Below are positions 35,966 to 45,414 of a stretch of DNA of 64,000 nucleotides, one piece after another; position 1 is the first letter of the stretch, and each line of letters opens with the position of its first letter. The stretch comes from Chryseobacterium soli (lineage in GTDB: Bacteria > Bacteroidota > Bacteroidia > Flavobacteriales > Weeksellaceae): assembly GCF_000737705.1 (NCBI RefSeq), contig NZ_JPRH01000001.1:682001-746000 (forward strand), written 5' to 3'. A program made the position numbers and the translations under genes. The notes under the pieces were generated by a model, which saw nothing but the letters and a program-made list of their open reading frames with translations, had not been told where the DNA came from and ran no database searches.

Positions 35966-36700
35966 TTAGTAATTGACTGGTGTGATGCTTATCATCATTT
36001 GCTGGGTGGGCTGGCTTAAACTGTTGACTGCGAAATTCATAGTGCTGTCCTGGGCATATCCGTAAAGCGTCAGCGTGTAATTACCTTTGGGAAGATAAAG
36101 CTCTTTTTTAGGTTCAATATAGAACTGGCCATCCAATTGGGCTCCACCGGTATTGGTACTGTGAGAGATGATTACCTGTCCGAATGCTGTATTGGTTGCA
36201 ACTCCAGTCGGGGCAGCGGTAAGTTTGTAATAGCTGCCGAATAATCTGGCCTGCCCGTTTCTTAATAACAGGGAAGTAGAAGACGTAGGATCCGAAATAT
36301 TATCTGTTGCGGCAATCCCTACTCGTGCTTCTACGTGTACGATGGAAGGATAATCCAGTGTGAAGGTCTGGCTGATGACTGCGCGCTCTGTACCTGCGGG
36401 AATAGCAGTATTTGGAAGCGATACGCTGGTGTAAAATTTATTGGTCTGTGTATTGCCGGCGATAACGAGAGTCCCGTTGGCATCAGCAAAAACTCTTTTA
36501 GTGGATGAGGTGCTTTCATGTGCAGGATTATTGGTGCTGTTTAATCCGTCAATTCTGATGATGGGCTGAGCTATTCCGGTTCCTGATCCTGATATTTGTA
36601 AAGCTTGTTGGGGAGCTGATGTATTGATTCCAATTTGGGCACAGCAGCAAACGCTAATTTGTATGGCTACTGCAGCCATATTTATTTTTTTACTTGTCAT
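35966..36700 (-). CDS. Secreted beta-rich paralog 1 of the peptide operon
   Basis: A 244-residue protein, first in the operon. The signal peptide is short (MAAVAIQISVCCCAQ). The motif IGINTSAPQQALQISG and the IRIDGLNSTNNP block are as in the two downstream copies, and the C-terminal part has LPKGNYTLTLYGYAQ. The signal sequence includes an unusual run of cysteines, so lipidation cannot be excluded. A TATATTTG element lies about 55 bases upstream of the ATG. Confidence 0.65.
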   Translation of the reverse strand: MTSKKINMAAVAIQISVCCCAQIGINTSAPQQALQISGSGTGIAQPIIRIDGLNSTNNPAHESTSSTKRVFADANGTLVIAGNTQTNKFYTSVSLPNTAIPAGTERAVISQTFTLDYPSIVHVEARVGIAATDNISDPTSSTSLLLRNGQARLFGSYYKLTAAPTGVATNTAFGQVIISHSTNTGGAQLDGQFYIEPKKELYLPKGNYTLTLYGYAQDSTMNFAVNSLSQPTQQMMISITPVNY

Positions 36701-36754
36701 TTGTAGTGTGTTTTTTTTGCGTTTTCACTAATTGGTTATGGAGAGAAAACTTTG

Positions 36755-36790
36755 CAAATATAAATTCTTTTTTTATGGAATATTTATCTT
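36755..36790 (-). promoter_or_regulatory. Candidate promoter of the peptide operon
   Basis: The complement of CAAATATA (36755-36762) gives TATATTTG followed by GC, matching the -7 element. The -33 box is not clear in the A-rich upstream sequence. It would drive the six minus-strand genes from 36700 to 32102. Confidence 0.5.
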
Positions 36791-37190
36791 TTAGTAAAAA
36801 AAAATAGAAAATCTATATATCTTTCTGTTATTCAGTGTGATAAATTTACATTTTGAATTGATTGATTATCAGTGTGTTTGGTTTTATCGAATTGTGATAA
36901 AGTTATCCATAAAACAATATATACCATATAATTAATGATATAAATTTTTATAGTTAGGATGAAAGTTTGTAAATTGTGAATATGATATTAGAATATATAA
37001 TTTAAATTATTGTCTCTCAGTGAGAAAATTAAATCAATCTAAAAGCAATGTAAGTAGTTTTTTTCGATCATTGAAATAAAAAAAATAGAATTTACAACAA
37101 CTTAGCTTTGAAAAAACAGCCACCATAAGAATTACGGATGTATTCTTTTGTATTTAATCATAAAAGACTTTCAAGGTCAGGTCATAAAGG
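36791..37190. other. AT-rich intergenic region without a gene
   Basis: About 430 bases between the peptide-operon promoter and the prfA promoter. I found no coding frame, tRNA or convincing terminator. It is very AT-rich with several A-tracts, and could include upstream regulatory DNA for either side. Confidence 0.5.
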
Positions 37191-37197
37191 ATTTTAA

Positions 37198-37222
37198 TTT
37201 GAATTAATAATTCTTATCTTTG
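37198..37222 (+). promoter_or_regulatory. prfA promoter
   Basis: TATCTTTG at 37215-37222, followed by CACCC, matches the -7 consensus. TTTG at 37198-37201 is closer than usual (13 bases), so the -33 call is weak. Confidence 0.45.
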
Positions 37223-37241
37223 CACCCACAAAATTTTCATA

Positions 37242-38327
37242 ATGTCTAAATCATTAATTCCAAAATTAGAAGCTATAAAACAAAGATATAATGAGGTAGC
37301 AGACCTTATTATACAGCCTGATATCATTTCGGACCAAAAAAAATATTCTTCTTTAAATAAAGAATATAGTGATTTGGGGAAAATTGTTAAAGTCTATGAC
37401 CAGTATAAAGGAGCATTAGATAACATTCAGGAATCTGAGGAGATTATTGCTGACGGATCAGACAAAGATCTTGTAGATATGGCCAAGGAGGAGAAAATGG
37501 AAGCTCAGGCTAAACTTCCTGGTTTAGAAGAAGAGCTGAAAGTTCTTTTAATTCCGAAAGATCCTACGGATGACAAAAACGTAATTGTAGAACTTCGTGC
37601 AGGAACCGGAGGTGATGAAGCTGCAATCTTTGTAGAAGATGTGTACAGGGCATATGCTATGTATTTTAAAACCAAAGGATGGAAACACGAAATCACGGAT
37701 TCAAGTGAAGCATCTAAAGGATATAAAGAATTAATTATCAGAATTGAAGGAGACGGGGTATACGGAATCATGAAATTTGAATCTGGAGTTCACAGGGTTC
37801 AAAGAGTTCCGGAAACAGAATCTCAGGGTAGAGTGCATACTTCTGCAATTACCGTTGCTGTTTTACCCGAAGCTGAAGAAATAGATTTTGAACTAAACCC
37901 GGCAGATATTGAAATGCAAACTTCACGTTCCGGTGGAGCTGGTGGACAAAACGTAAACAAGGTTGAAACAAAAGTACAGCTAACGCATAAACCTTCGGGA
38001 ATGGTTGTAATCTGTCAACAGGCACGTTCTCAGCTGGCAAACAGGGAATTGGCAATGGAAATGCTTCGTACCAAATTGTATGATATTGAAGTACAGAAAG
38101 CTGTGGGTGATATTGCTGCACAACGTAAATCAATGGTTTCTACAGGAGACCGTTCTGCAAAGATCAAAACATACAATTATCCGCAGGGAAGGGTGACAGA
38201 CCATAGAATCAATAAGTCTATGTATAACCTGGATGCCTACATGAATGGTGATATCTCTGAAATGATTGATGCCGTGATTATGGCAGAGAATGCTGAAAAG
38301 ATGAAAGGAGAAGAAGATAATTACTAA
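37242..38327 (+). CDS. prfA: Peptide chain release factor 1
   Basis: RF1 ends translation at UAA and UAG. The 361-residue protein has the GGQ motif at 234-236 ([14 protein letters not shown]) that triggers peptide release and the codon-recognition stretch around residues 190-192 ([14 protein letters not shown], where the PxT-type tripeptide reads PET). The length is standard. It is a single gene followed by a strong terminator. A second, unrelated release-factor-type gene, prfH, lies at 54.6 kb. Confidence 0.95.
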   Translation: MSKSLIPKLEAIKQRYNEVADLIIQPDIISDQKKYSSLNKEYSDLGKIVKVYDQYKGALDNIQESEEIIADGSDKDLVDMAKEEKMEAQAKLPGLEEELKVLLIPKDPTDDKNVIVELRAGTGGDEAAIFVEDVYRAYAMYFKTKGWKHEITDSSEASKGYKELIIRIEGDGVYGIMKFESGVHRVQRVPETESQGRVHTSAITVAVLPEAEEIDFELNPADIEMQTSRSGGAGGQNVNKVETKVQLTHKPSGMVVICQQARSQLANRELAMEMLRTKLYDIEVQKAVGDIAAQRKSMVSTGDRSAKIKTYNYPQGRVTDHRINKSMYNLDAYMNGDISEMIDAVIMAENAEKMKGEEDNY

Positions 38328-38348
38328 GACCGTAACACATTATACCAG

Positions 38349-38376
38349 GCTCTTGATTACCAAGAGCTTTTTTTTT
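38349..38376 (+). terminator. prfA terminator
   Basis: GCTCTTG (38349-38355) pairs with CAAGAGC (38361-38367) and is followed by nine T. This is a classical intrinsic terminator. Confidence 0.88.
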
Positions 38377-38419
38377 GCTCCAAACTTCGGAAATATTTAA
38401 AAATTATTTAATACAGATT

Positions 38420-39100
38420 ATGAGAATCTTTACAACTGTTTTATTAGGAATGTTTATTTTGTGTGTCCAAAATTTCGGTGCACAAACTCAAACCGTAAAG
38501 CCGGAAAAGGTATTTGGCCTTTATTTTAATGCTTTTGTACAATATGACAATACTGCGCTGGCTGAACTCAATAACTATGTAAGTCCGTTTTTAGGGAAAG
38601 AAAACACCTATACGATGGATCAAAATGAAGTGTTCACAAAAGAAGTGGATCAGTTTACAAAAAATTTTCTGTCCAATTTTCCGGAAGAAATAGCTGCTCA
38701 ATCTCAAAATGAAGCAAAAGCATTCTTTACTAAAATGCTGGGCAACTTTAAAAATGCCACCTATTCCATAAAAAATATAAAAACAATACCTAATCAGCAG
38801 GCCGATAACCAGAATATATCTGAAGTTTCTGTTGAGGTAGCTTTTAAAGTTCCCTCAAAAATTGCAATACCAAAATTTAATGATCCCAAAAAGATCAGTG
38901 CAGAAGAGCTGAAAAAATACCTGAAAACTACGACGAAAGAATTGGTAGATGCAGATAAAAAAATAACGGTAATGCAGATTTTTAAACTGTACCAGAAAAA
39001 AGACGGTGAAAATATCTATTATTGGAATGGAGGTCCTGAAGAACTGGTTTGGAAATTGTACGAATTCTATTTTAAAAATTTTAATCCGGATAATAAATAA
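38420..39100 (+). CDS. Secreted protein of unknown function, paralog A
   Basis: A 226-residue protein with a signal peptide (FTTVLLGMFILCVQNFGAQ). I chose ATG 38420 because the earlier in-frame start at 38375 lies in the prfA terminator region. The mature part is alpha/beta with KVFGLYFNAFVQYDNTAL near the start, and VSVEVAFKVPSK in the middle. The next gene encodes a clear paralog with the same two signatures. No domain is recognised. Confidence 0.62.
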   Translation: MRIFTTVLLGMFILCVQNFGAQTQTVKPEKVFGLYFNAFVQYDNTALAELNNYVSPFLGKENTYTMDQNEVFTKEVDQFTKNFLSNFPEEIAAQSQNEAKAFFTKMLGNFKNATYSIKNIKTIPNQQADNQNISEVSVEVAFKVPSKIAIPKFNDPKKISAEELKKYLKTTTKELVDADKKITVMQIFKLYQKKDGENIYYWNGGPEELVWKLYEFYFKNFNPDNK

Positions 39101-39171
39101 AGACATATAATATCAATGAAAGCTATTATCTTTAGAAGCTTTTTTACAGAAAATAATTCAAAATATAAATA

Positions 39172-39846
39172 ATGAAAAATTTCAAGTTCTTCCTATGGAT
39201 TATACTGGCATTAGTAGGTCAGAATCTTAGTGCCCAGACGGAAGTGAAAAAACCTGCTGATGTATTTGAAATGTATTTCAATACTTTTGTAACCAACGAT
39301 AATGCAGCACTTGGCAGGCTTAATGATTACCTGAGACCCACGGTAGAAGGAAAGAACGCTTACGAGATTGATTTTAAAGCAACCTCAGAAGAAATGCTGA
39401 CGGGAAGTGTCAGTCATTTTTTAACATCCTTTTCCAAAGATGCAGCAGATAACTGCAAGATAGAAGCAGAAGAGTATTTTAAAGCATTGATGGATAACTT
39501 TAAAAATGGAAGTCTTTCTATTAAAAGCGCAACCTTAATTCAAAACGAATATGTTAAAGAGCAAAAAATTGCTGAAATAATATATTCAGTAAGCTTTAAA
39601 GTGCCTTCAAAACTACCAGATATGCCCGGAACAGATACAAAGAAGATAAAACCTGCGCAGCTTAAAAAATATTTGGTTGAAGCTACTAAAAAATTCAAAA
39701 ATGCTGATAAAATAGTAACAACAGAACAGAAATTCGCGCTATATCAGCTTAAAGAAACAGATGAAATTTACTATTGGAATGGCAGTCCTGATGAGATTGT
39801 TGCCGGATTAACCGATTTCTATTTTGAAAGCTTCGGTCCGAAATAA
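39172..39846 (+). CDS. Secreted protein of unknown function, paralog B
   Basis: A 224-residue protein with a signal peptide (WIILALVGQNLSAQ). Paralogous to the preceding gene: DVFEMYFNTFVTNDNAAL and IIYSVSFKVPSK align with it, as do the late YYWNGSPDEIV and YYWNGGPEELV segments. It probably arose by tandem duplication. Function is unknown. Confidence 0.62.
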   Translation: MKNFKFFLWIILALVGQNLSAQTEVKKPADVFEMYFNTFVTNDNAALGRLNDYLRPTVEGKNAYEIDFKATSEEMLTGSVSHFLTSFSKDAADNCKIEAEEYFKALMDNFKNGSLSIKSATLIQNEYVKEQKIAEIIYSVSFKVPSKLPDMPGTDTKKIKPAQLKKYLVEATKKFKNADKIVTTEQKFALYQLKETDEIYYWNGSPDEIVAGLTDFYFESFGPK

Positions 39847-39874
39847 TTTCTTGAAAAAACTTCATCATCAAAAT

Positions 39875-39903
39875 AAAAAGTCCTGATTACCGGGACTTTT
39901 TTT
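39875..39903 (+). terminator. Terminator after the secreted paralog pair
   Basis: AAAAAGTCC and GGGACTTTT form a stem around a short loop, followed by more T. Confidence 0.8.
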
Positions 39904-39943
39904 ATGTCATATACTTTACGTATTTTTGAGAAAATCGTTCGGT

Positions 39944-42046
39944 ATGAATTTTAAACCTATCTTGTTAACGGCTGGAGTTCTATTTTCAGCGTCTTTTTAT
40001 TCTCAAAAAATGAATTATCCTAAAGCATCAAAAGGAAACCAGACAGATATCTATTTCGGAACTGCTGTGACAGACCCTTTCCGGGATTTAGAAAATGACT
40101 CTGAACCTACAAAGAAATGGGTGGATGAAGAAGTGGCTTTCAGCCAGAACTATCTCTCAAAAATCCCCTTCAGAGATAAGATTAAAAATCAGCTGAAAGA
40201 AATATGGAACTATGAAAAAATTTCGGCACCTTCCAAAGAAGGAGATTATACGTACTATACAAAGAATGATGGTTTGCAGGCACAGGCAGTTTATTATAGG
40301 ACAAATAATGCCAACAAAGCTACCGAAGTATTCTTAGATCCTAATAAATTTTCGGACAAAGGAACGACTTCGCTTTCCCAGCTGTCATTCAATAAAAAAG
40401 GAAATCTTGCCGCATATTCCATTTCTGAAGGGGGAAGCGACTGGAACAAGATTATTATTCTTGATGCTGTTTCCAAAAAGCAGATCGATGAGACCATTGT
40501 TGATGTAAAGTTCAGCGGAATTTCCTGGCAGGGTGATGAAGGATTTTATTACTCAAGCTACGACAAACCGAAAGAAGGAACAGTGCTCTCCGGAATGACG
40601 GATAAACATAAGGTATTTTTTCATAAACTGGGAACAAAACAATCGGAAGATAAGTTGATTTTTGGAGGTGATAAAACACCAAGAAGATACCTGAGTGCCG
40701 GAGTATCAGAAGACCAGAGATATCTCATTATTTCCGCAGCGAATGCAACCAATGGGAATGAATTGTATATCAAAGACTTAAAAAAGGGTGGTGATTTTGT
40801 GCAAATTAATACAGGATTTGACATCAATGCCAGCATCGTTGATACCCAAGGCGATGATCTTTTTATTTTTACTGATAAAGATGCCCCGAATATGCGTCTG
40901 GTAAAAACAAACATTAAAAATCCTTCTCCAGCCACCTGGAAAGATGTGATACCACAAACTGACAATGTATTGGGGATTTCTACCGGAGGCGGATATTTCT
41001 TTGCAACATACATGGTGGATGCTATCGATCAGGTAAAGCAATTTGATAAAACCGGAAAATTGATCAGAGAAATTTCTCTTCCCGGAAAAGGAAATATTTC
41101 AGGTTTCGACGGAAAAGAGAAGGAAAAAGATCTTTACTTTTCTTTCAGTAACTACATTACACCGGGAACAATCTATAAATTTAATATAGATTCCGGAAAA
41201 TCAGACGTGTATCAAAAGCCTAACGTGAAATTTAATCCGGATAATTATGTTTCTGAGCAGGTATTCTATACTTCAAAAGATGGAACAAAAGTTCCGATGA
41301 TGATCAACTATAAAAAAGGAATAAAGTTAGACGGAAAAAATCCTACTATTTTATATTCTTATGGAGGTTTCAATATAAGTTTACAACCTGCTTTTTCAGT
41401 AGTCAATGCGGTCTGGATGGAAAATGGAGGGGTATATGCTGTTCCTAACATCCGTGGAGGCGGTGAGTACGGAAAAAAATGGCATGATGCCGGAACAAAG
41501 ATGCAGAAGAAAAATGTTTTTGAAGACTTTATTGCTGCTGGAGAATATCTTCAGAGTAAAGGCTATACTTCAAAAGAATATATGGCACTTTCAGGAAGAT
41601 CAAATGGAGGTTTGCTGGTAGGTGCTACCATGACTATGCGTCCTGATCTGGCTAAAGTTGCTTTTCCGGGAGTAGGTGTATTGGACATGCTGAGATATAA
41701 TAAATTCACAGCAGGTGCAGGCTGGGCCTATGACTATGGAACGGCGGAAGACAGCAAAGAGATGTTTGAATATTTAAAATCATACTCTCCGGTACATAAT
41801 GTAAAAGCTGGAAACTGTTATCCCTCTACCATGATTATCACCAGTGATCATGATGACAGAGTAGTTCCTGCCCATTCATTCAAATTTGGGGCAGAATTAC
41901 AGGAAAAACAGAATTGTAAGAATCCGATTTTATTAAGAATTGAGAAAAATGCAGGACACGGTGCCGGTCGGTCTACAGAACAGGTTATCGGTGAAAATGC
42001 AGACCTTATCTCATTTGCGTTATACGAAATGGGAATGAAAATCTAA
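39944..42046 (+). CDS. Prolyl oligopeptidase family serine peptidase (S9)
   Basis: A 700-residue post-proline peptidase with a signal peptide (PILLTAGVLFSASFYSQ). It has the N-terminal beta-propeller and the C-terminal alpha/beta hydrolase: nucleophile Ser553 in SGRSNGGLLVG, an Asp in TSDHDDRVVP, and a His in KNAGHGAGRS. The VPNIRGGGEYGKKWHDAG block is typical of prolyl endopeptidases. The TTG at 39926 overlaps a TATTTTTG promoter element (39921-39928), so I take ATG 39944. A likely role is degrading proline-rich oligopeptides in the periplasm. Confidence 0.92.
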   Translation: MNFKPILLTAGVLFSASFYSQKMNYPKASKGNQTDIYFGTAVTDPFRDLENDSEPTKKWVDEEVAFSQNYLSKIPFRDKIKNQLKEIWNYEKISAPSKEGDYTYYTKNDGLQAQAVYYRTNNANKATEVFLDPNKFSDKGTTSLSQLSFNKKGNLAAYSISEGGSDWNKIIILDAVSKKQIDETIVDVKFSGISWQGDEGFYYSSYDKPKEGTVLSGMTDKHKVFFHKLGTKQSEDKLIFGGDKTPRRYLSAGVSEDQRYLIISAANATNGNELYIKDLKKGGDFVQINTGFDINASIVDTQGDDLFIFTDKDAPNMRLVKTNIKNPSPATWKDVIPQTDNVLGISTGGGYFFATYMVDAIDQVKQFDKTGKLIREISLPGKGNISGFDGKEKEKDLYFSFSNYITPGTIYKFNIDSGKSDVYQKPNVKFNPDNYVSEQVFYTSKDGTKVPMMINYKKGIKLDGKNPTILYSYGGFNISLQPAFSVVNAVWMENGGVYAVPNIRGGGEYGKKWHDAGTKMQKKNVFEDFIAAGEYLQSKGYTSKEYMALSGRSNGGLLVGATMTMRPDLAKVAFPGVGVLDMLRYNKFTAGAGWAYDYGTAEDSKEMFEYLKSYSPVHNVKAGNCYPSTMIITSDHDDRVVPAHSFKFGAELQEKQNCKNPILLRIEKNAGHGAGRSTEQVIGENADLISFALYEMGMKI

Positions 42047-42071
42047 ATTTTAAATAACAAATATTAATCAG

Positions 42072-42106
42072 AATAGCTAATTATGTCAAAATTAGCTATT
42101 TTTTTT
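42072..42106 (+). terminator. Terminator of the prolyl oligopeptidase gene
   Basis: AATAGCTAAT pairs with ATTAGCTATT around a 9-base loop and is followed by a T-run. Confidence 0.8.
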
Positions 42107-42110
42107 AACA

Positions 42111-42137
42111 TTGTAATAGGTATAATTGTTACATTTG
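42111..42137 (+). promoter_or_regulatory. Promoter of the M12B-like protease gene
   Basis: TTG at 42111-42113 and TACATTTG at 42130-42137 fit the promoter consensus with 16 bases between. The ATG at 42181 follows about 43 bases later. Confidence 0.5.
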
Positions 42138-42180
42138 CCCCGGATATTCAAAATTTATTAATTCTATTCAATAGATCATT

Positions 42181-45100
42181 ATGAAAAAAAGAATTTTACT
42201 AGTTTGCGCATTGGCAGCCGGTTTGGTGAGCTTTAATGCACAGAGATGGGAACCTGTCTCACAACAAACTTCTCAAATAAGAAAGGAAGTTGAGGTAAAG
42301 TACTCTTACAAAGTAGATTTGGCATCTCTTAGAAGTCTTCTAAAGGATGCTGTAGAAACAGGAAAAGATGCAAAACCTGTTATTATTTCTCTGCCAACGG
42401 TAGATGGAAAGATTGAAAAATTTGCAGTATACAGCAACCCTGTAATGGAGAAATCTCTTGCAGACAGGTACCAGTTAGGATCTTATCTGGGGGTCGGTAT
42501 TGATGATCCATCTAAGTATCTAAGATTTAGTACATCTCCAACAGAAATGCAGTCTATGATTATCAAAGACGGAGTATTTCAATTTATAGAGCCTATTTCA
42601 ACAGACAAGCAAACTTATGGTGTATTTTATAAGACCAAGAGAACAAATAGTGAGCAAGGCTTTGAATGTGGTACAAACGAAAAGAACGCTAAAGATATTG
42701 AACTATTAAAGGCAAATGGTAAAAAAAAGCTTTCTAGCGTAGGAATAACAAGCAGACCATCCATTACAAAATACAGAACATATAAATTAGCTTTGTCAGT
42801 AACGAGCGAGTATACAGCATACTTTGGTGGGGTTAATGGTGCAATTGCACAAATGAACAATACAATGACCAGAGTAAATGGGGTATTCGAAAAAGATTTC
42901 GGAATTAAACTACTTATTCAGGATATGCCGGGTATTGTATATTCTAACGCGGATTTAGATCCATATTCTGATGCAGATGATGGTGCAGGTGGTGCATGGA
43001 ATGCCGAACTCATGAATGCTCTTCATACAACTGTAGGGGATGCAGCCTTTGATATCGGACATTTATTTGGAGCTTCCGGAGGGGGTGGTAATGCAGGTTG
43101 TATTGGCTGTATATGCAGTGATGATATGACTCTTGATCAGTACGGTTCTCCAGTTTCTTATAAAGGTTCTGGTTATACCTCTCCTTCAAATGGAGTTCCT
43201 CAAGGAGATTCATTTGATATTGATTATGTTGCTCACGAAATGGGACATCAGCTAGGAGGAAATCATACATTTTCAAACAGCACTGAAGGTTCAGGGGTTA
43301 ATGTAGAACCTGGAGGAGGAACAACAATTATGGGATATGCTGGTATTACTTATGATAATGTACAGATGAGCTCAGATGCATATTTCCATTATTCTTCTAT
43401 TGATCAGATATTAACAAATGTAGAAAATAAGTCTAGCTGTGGGGTTGCCTCAACTATTACGCTAAATACTCCACCTGTAATTACGGCAGTTCCAGCTTAT
43501 AATATTCCTAAAGGAACGGCTTATTATTTGGATGCTTCGGCAACAGATGCTCAGGGTGATACTCTTAACTATACTTGGGAACAGTATGACAGTGTAGATG
43601 AAGATGCAACAATCTCTGGAGACAGTGGATGGGGTTATAACCCTCAGGGGGCTATCGCAAGATCTTTCTTTGGAACAACAAGCGGAAGAAGATATTTCCC
43701 TAGTCTGCCTTTGGTAATGAACGGTACTCTAACCAATAAACCAACATGGGAAACCGTTTCTTATATTCCTAGACAGCTTCATTATGCAGTTACAGTGAGA
43801 GACAATCATGCAATAAACCCTATGGTTTCTTCTACTGAAACAACTGTTACAGTAGGGAATGCAGGACCTTTTAAATTTAATGGTCTTACTGCATCTTCAG
43901 TATTGTATAACAATGTGATGAATAACATCCAATGGGATGCAGCGGGAACTACTGCAGCGCCTTATAATGTTGCTAACGTAAAAATTGACTATACAACTGA
44001 TAACGGAGCTACATGGACGGATCTAGTTGCTTCTACAGCTAACACAGGATCTTATAATGTACAAATGCCTTCAGGAATAACAGGTGCTATTAAATTGAGA
44101 GTATCTGCAATAGGAAATATTTTCTATGCTGTTTCTCCTGCTGTTACAGTTGGTGCAGCACCTACATCTACCACAGCAGCACCTACAGGAGTTTCTACTA
44201 TAGATACAGAAGTTTTAAAAACTACAGCTAGAATTTCATGGAATAGTATTCCTGGAGCTGCAACTTATTCAGTTAATTATAGAAAATTAGGAGCTGCAAG
44301 CTGGTCTAATACAACAAGTACAATTAATTCTGTAGGATTAACAGGTCTTGAAGATGAATCTTTTTATGAAGTACAGGTTGCGGGTGTTGTGAACAGTGTT
44401 CCGGGAACATATTCATCAAGCTATACTTTCAAAACGAAAGGTCTTAAAACGGGAGTTGATTATTGTATCCTGAATACTGGATACAATACAGTTGGAAATA
44501 TTGGAAGAGTACAGGTTTCAAATATAACGTATACGGACACAAGCTTTAGATCATATAAAGATGTTAGCGAAAATCCGGATGCAGTGATTAAATTGTTAAG
44601 AGGATCTTCATATCCAATAAGTATCCTTGGTCTCTATCAGGGAGCTGCTGCGATGACTTATAATGTTTGGATCGACTATAACAGAAATGGGACTTTTGAA
44701 ACCACAGAGAGAGTATATGCAAGTGCTGCAGTAAGCTACAGTCAAGTAAGTAATGGAGTAGGACTTAGAACTGTTACAGGTAACTTTACAGTTCCTGCAA
44801 CAGCATATGCAGGTCTTAAGACAATGAGAATGAGAGTGGCAACTAATTATGCTGCAGCTTTGACAAGTGCTTGTGGATATCTTCCTAGTGGAGCAGGAAG
44901 TGTTATGGATTTTACGGTGAGAATTACCGATACGGTACTTGCTGTGGATGATGTAAAAACTACAAAATCAGAAGTTTCTATCTATCCTAACCCTGCTGAT
45001 ACTTTCGTAGAAGTTACCAATTTAAAAGGGAAAGCTGATTATAATATCTATAGCGCCGATGGAAGATTAGTTCAGAGCGGTAAAATAGATGGTAAGAGAA

Positions 45101-45189
45101 TTAATGTAGCATCATTAATAAAAGGGGTGTATGTAATCACAATAAAAGATGAAACAAACACTTACAACCATAAACTTATCAAAAAATAA
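42181..45189 (+). CDS. T9SS-exported reprolysin-like metalloprotease
   Basis: A 1002-residue secreted zinc protease. After a signal peptide (LAAGLVSFNAQ) and a propeptide-like region, the catalytic domain has the metzincin motif HEMGHQLGGNH starting at H352 (ligands H352, H356, H362; E353 catalytic) and a likely Met-turn at GTTIMGYAG. Later regions include an Ig-like segment, a fibronectin type III-like repeat near residues 670-760 (RISWNSIPGAATYSVNYR), a GEVED-like module (IDYNRNGTFETTERV), and a T9SS type A sorting domain at the C-terminus (VSIYPNPADTFVEV). This domain set is common in secreted flavobacterial proteases. Confidence 0.9.
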   Translation: MKKRILLVCALAAGLVSFNAQRWEPVSQQTSQIRKEVEVKYSYKVDLASLRSLLKDAVETGKDAKPVIISLPTVDGKIEKFAVYSNPVMEKSLADRYQLGSYLGVGIDDPSKYLRFSTSPTEMQSMIIKDGVFQFIEPISTDKQTYGVFYKTKRTNSEQGFECGTNEKNAKDIELLKANGKKKLSSVGITSRPSITKYRTYKLALSVTSEYTAYFGGVNGAIAQMNNTMTRVNGVFEKDFGIKLLIQDMPGIVYSNADLDPYSDADDGAGGAWNAELMNALHTTVGDAAFDIGHLFGASGGGGNAGCIGCICSDDMTLDQYGSPVSYKGSGYTSPSNGVPQGDSFDIDYVAHEMGHQLGGNHTFSNSTEGSGVNVEPGGGTTIMGYAGITYDNVQMSSDAYFHYSSIDQILTNVENKSSCGVASTITLNTPPVITAVPAYNIPKGTAYYLDASATDAQGDTLNYTWEQYDSVDEDATISGDSGWGYNPQGAIARSFFGTTSGRRYFPSLPLVMNGTLTNKPTWETVSYIPRQLHYAVTVRDNHAINPMVSSTETTVTVGNAGPFKFNGLTASSVLYNNVMNNIQWDAAGTTAAPYNVANVKIDYTTDNGATWTDLVASTANTGSYNVQMPSGITGAIKLRVSAIGNIFYAVSPAVTVGAAPTSTTAAPTGVSTIDTEVLKTTARISWNSIPGAATYSVNYRKLGAASWSNTTSTINSVGLTGLEDESFYEVQVAGVVNSVPGTYSSSYTFKTKGLKTGVDYCILNTGYNTVGNIGRVQVSNITYTDTSFRSYKDVSENPDAVIKLLRGSSYPISILGLYQGAAAMTYNVWIDYNRNGTFETTERVYASAAVSYSQVSNGVGLRTVTGNFTVPATAYAGLKTMRMRVATNYAAALTSACGYLPSGAGSVMDFTVRITDTVLAVDDVKTTKSEVSIYPNPADTFVEVTNLKGKADYNIYSADGRLVQSGKIDGKRINVASLIKGVYVITIKDETNTYNHKLIKK

Positions 45190-45208
45190 CAGATCATATA
45201 TCTTAATT

Positions 45209-45235
45209 AAAGGCCGGGCATTTGTCCGGCTTTTT
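45209..45235 (+). terminator. Terminator after the M12B-like protease gene
   Basis: AAAGGCCGG and CCGGCTTTTT form a GC-rich hairpin with a T-tail. The remaining 180 bases before the mutase gene show no gene. Confidence 0.8.
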
Positions 45236-45414
45236 CTGTTTGTAAATATCATAAATTCTGTGTTTTAAGTACAAATAGGGTTTGATAGGACACTATTAAA
45301 TAGGAACACTTTTATATCAGGTCTGTTCTCTGAAATGTGTTTTCTCGTATCCGCTTAACATAAGTTTCATGTTTCATTCAAAAAAATTAACTTTACGGAG
45401 ATAAAATTATTGGA

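Noticed and set aside
32102..36700. Reading the secreted paralogs as phage tail-fibre genes
   Set aside because: The VGIxTxxP motif resembles tail-fibre-like repeats, but signal peptides are present and no phage gene is near.
39926..39943. TTG start for the prolyl oligopeptidase gene
   Set aside because: It overlaps a TATTTTTG promoter element; ATG 39944 gives a normal signal peptide.
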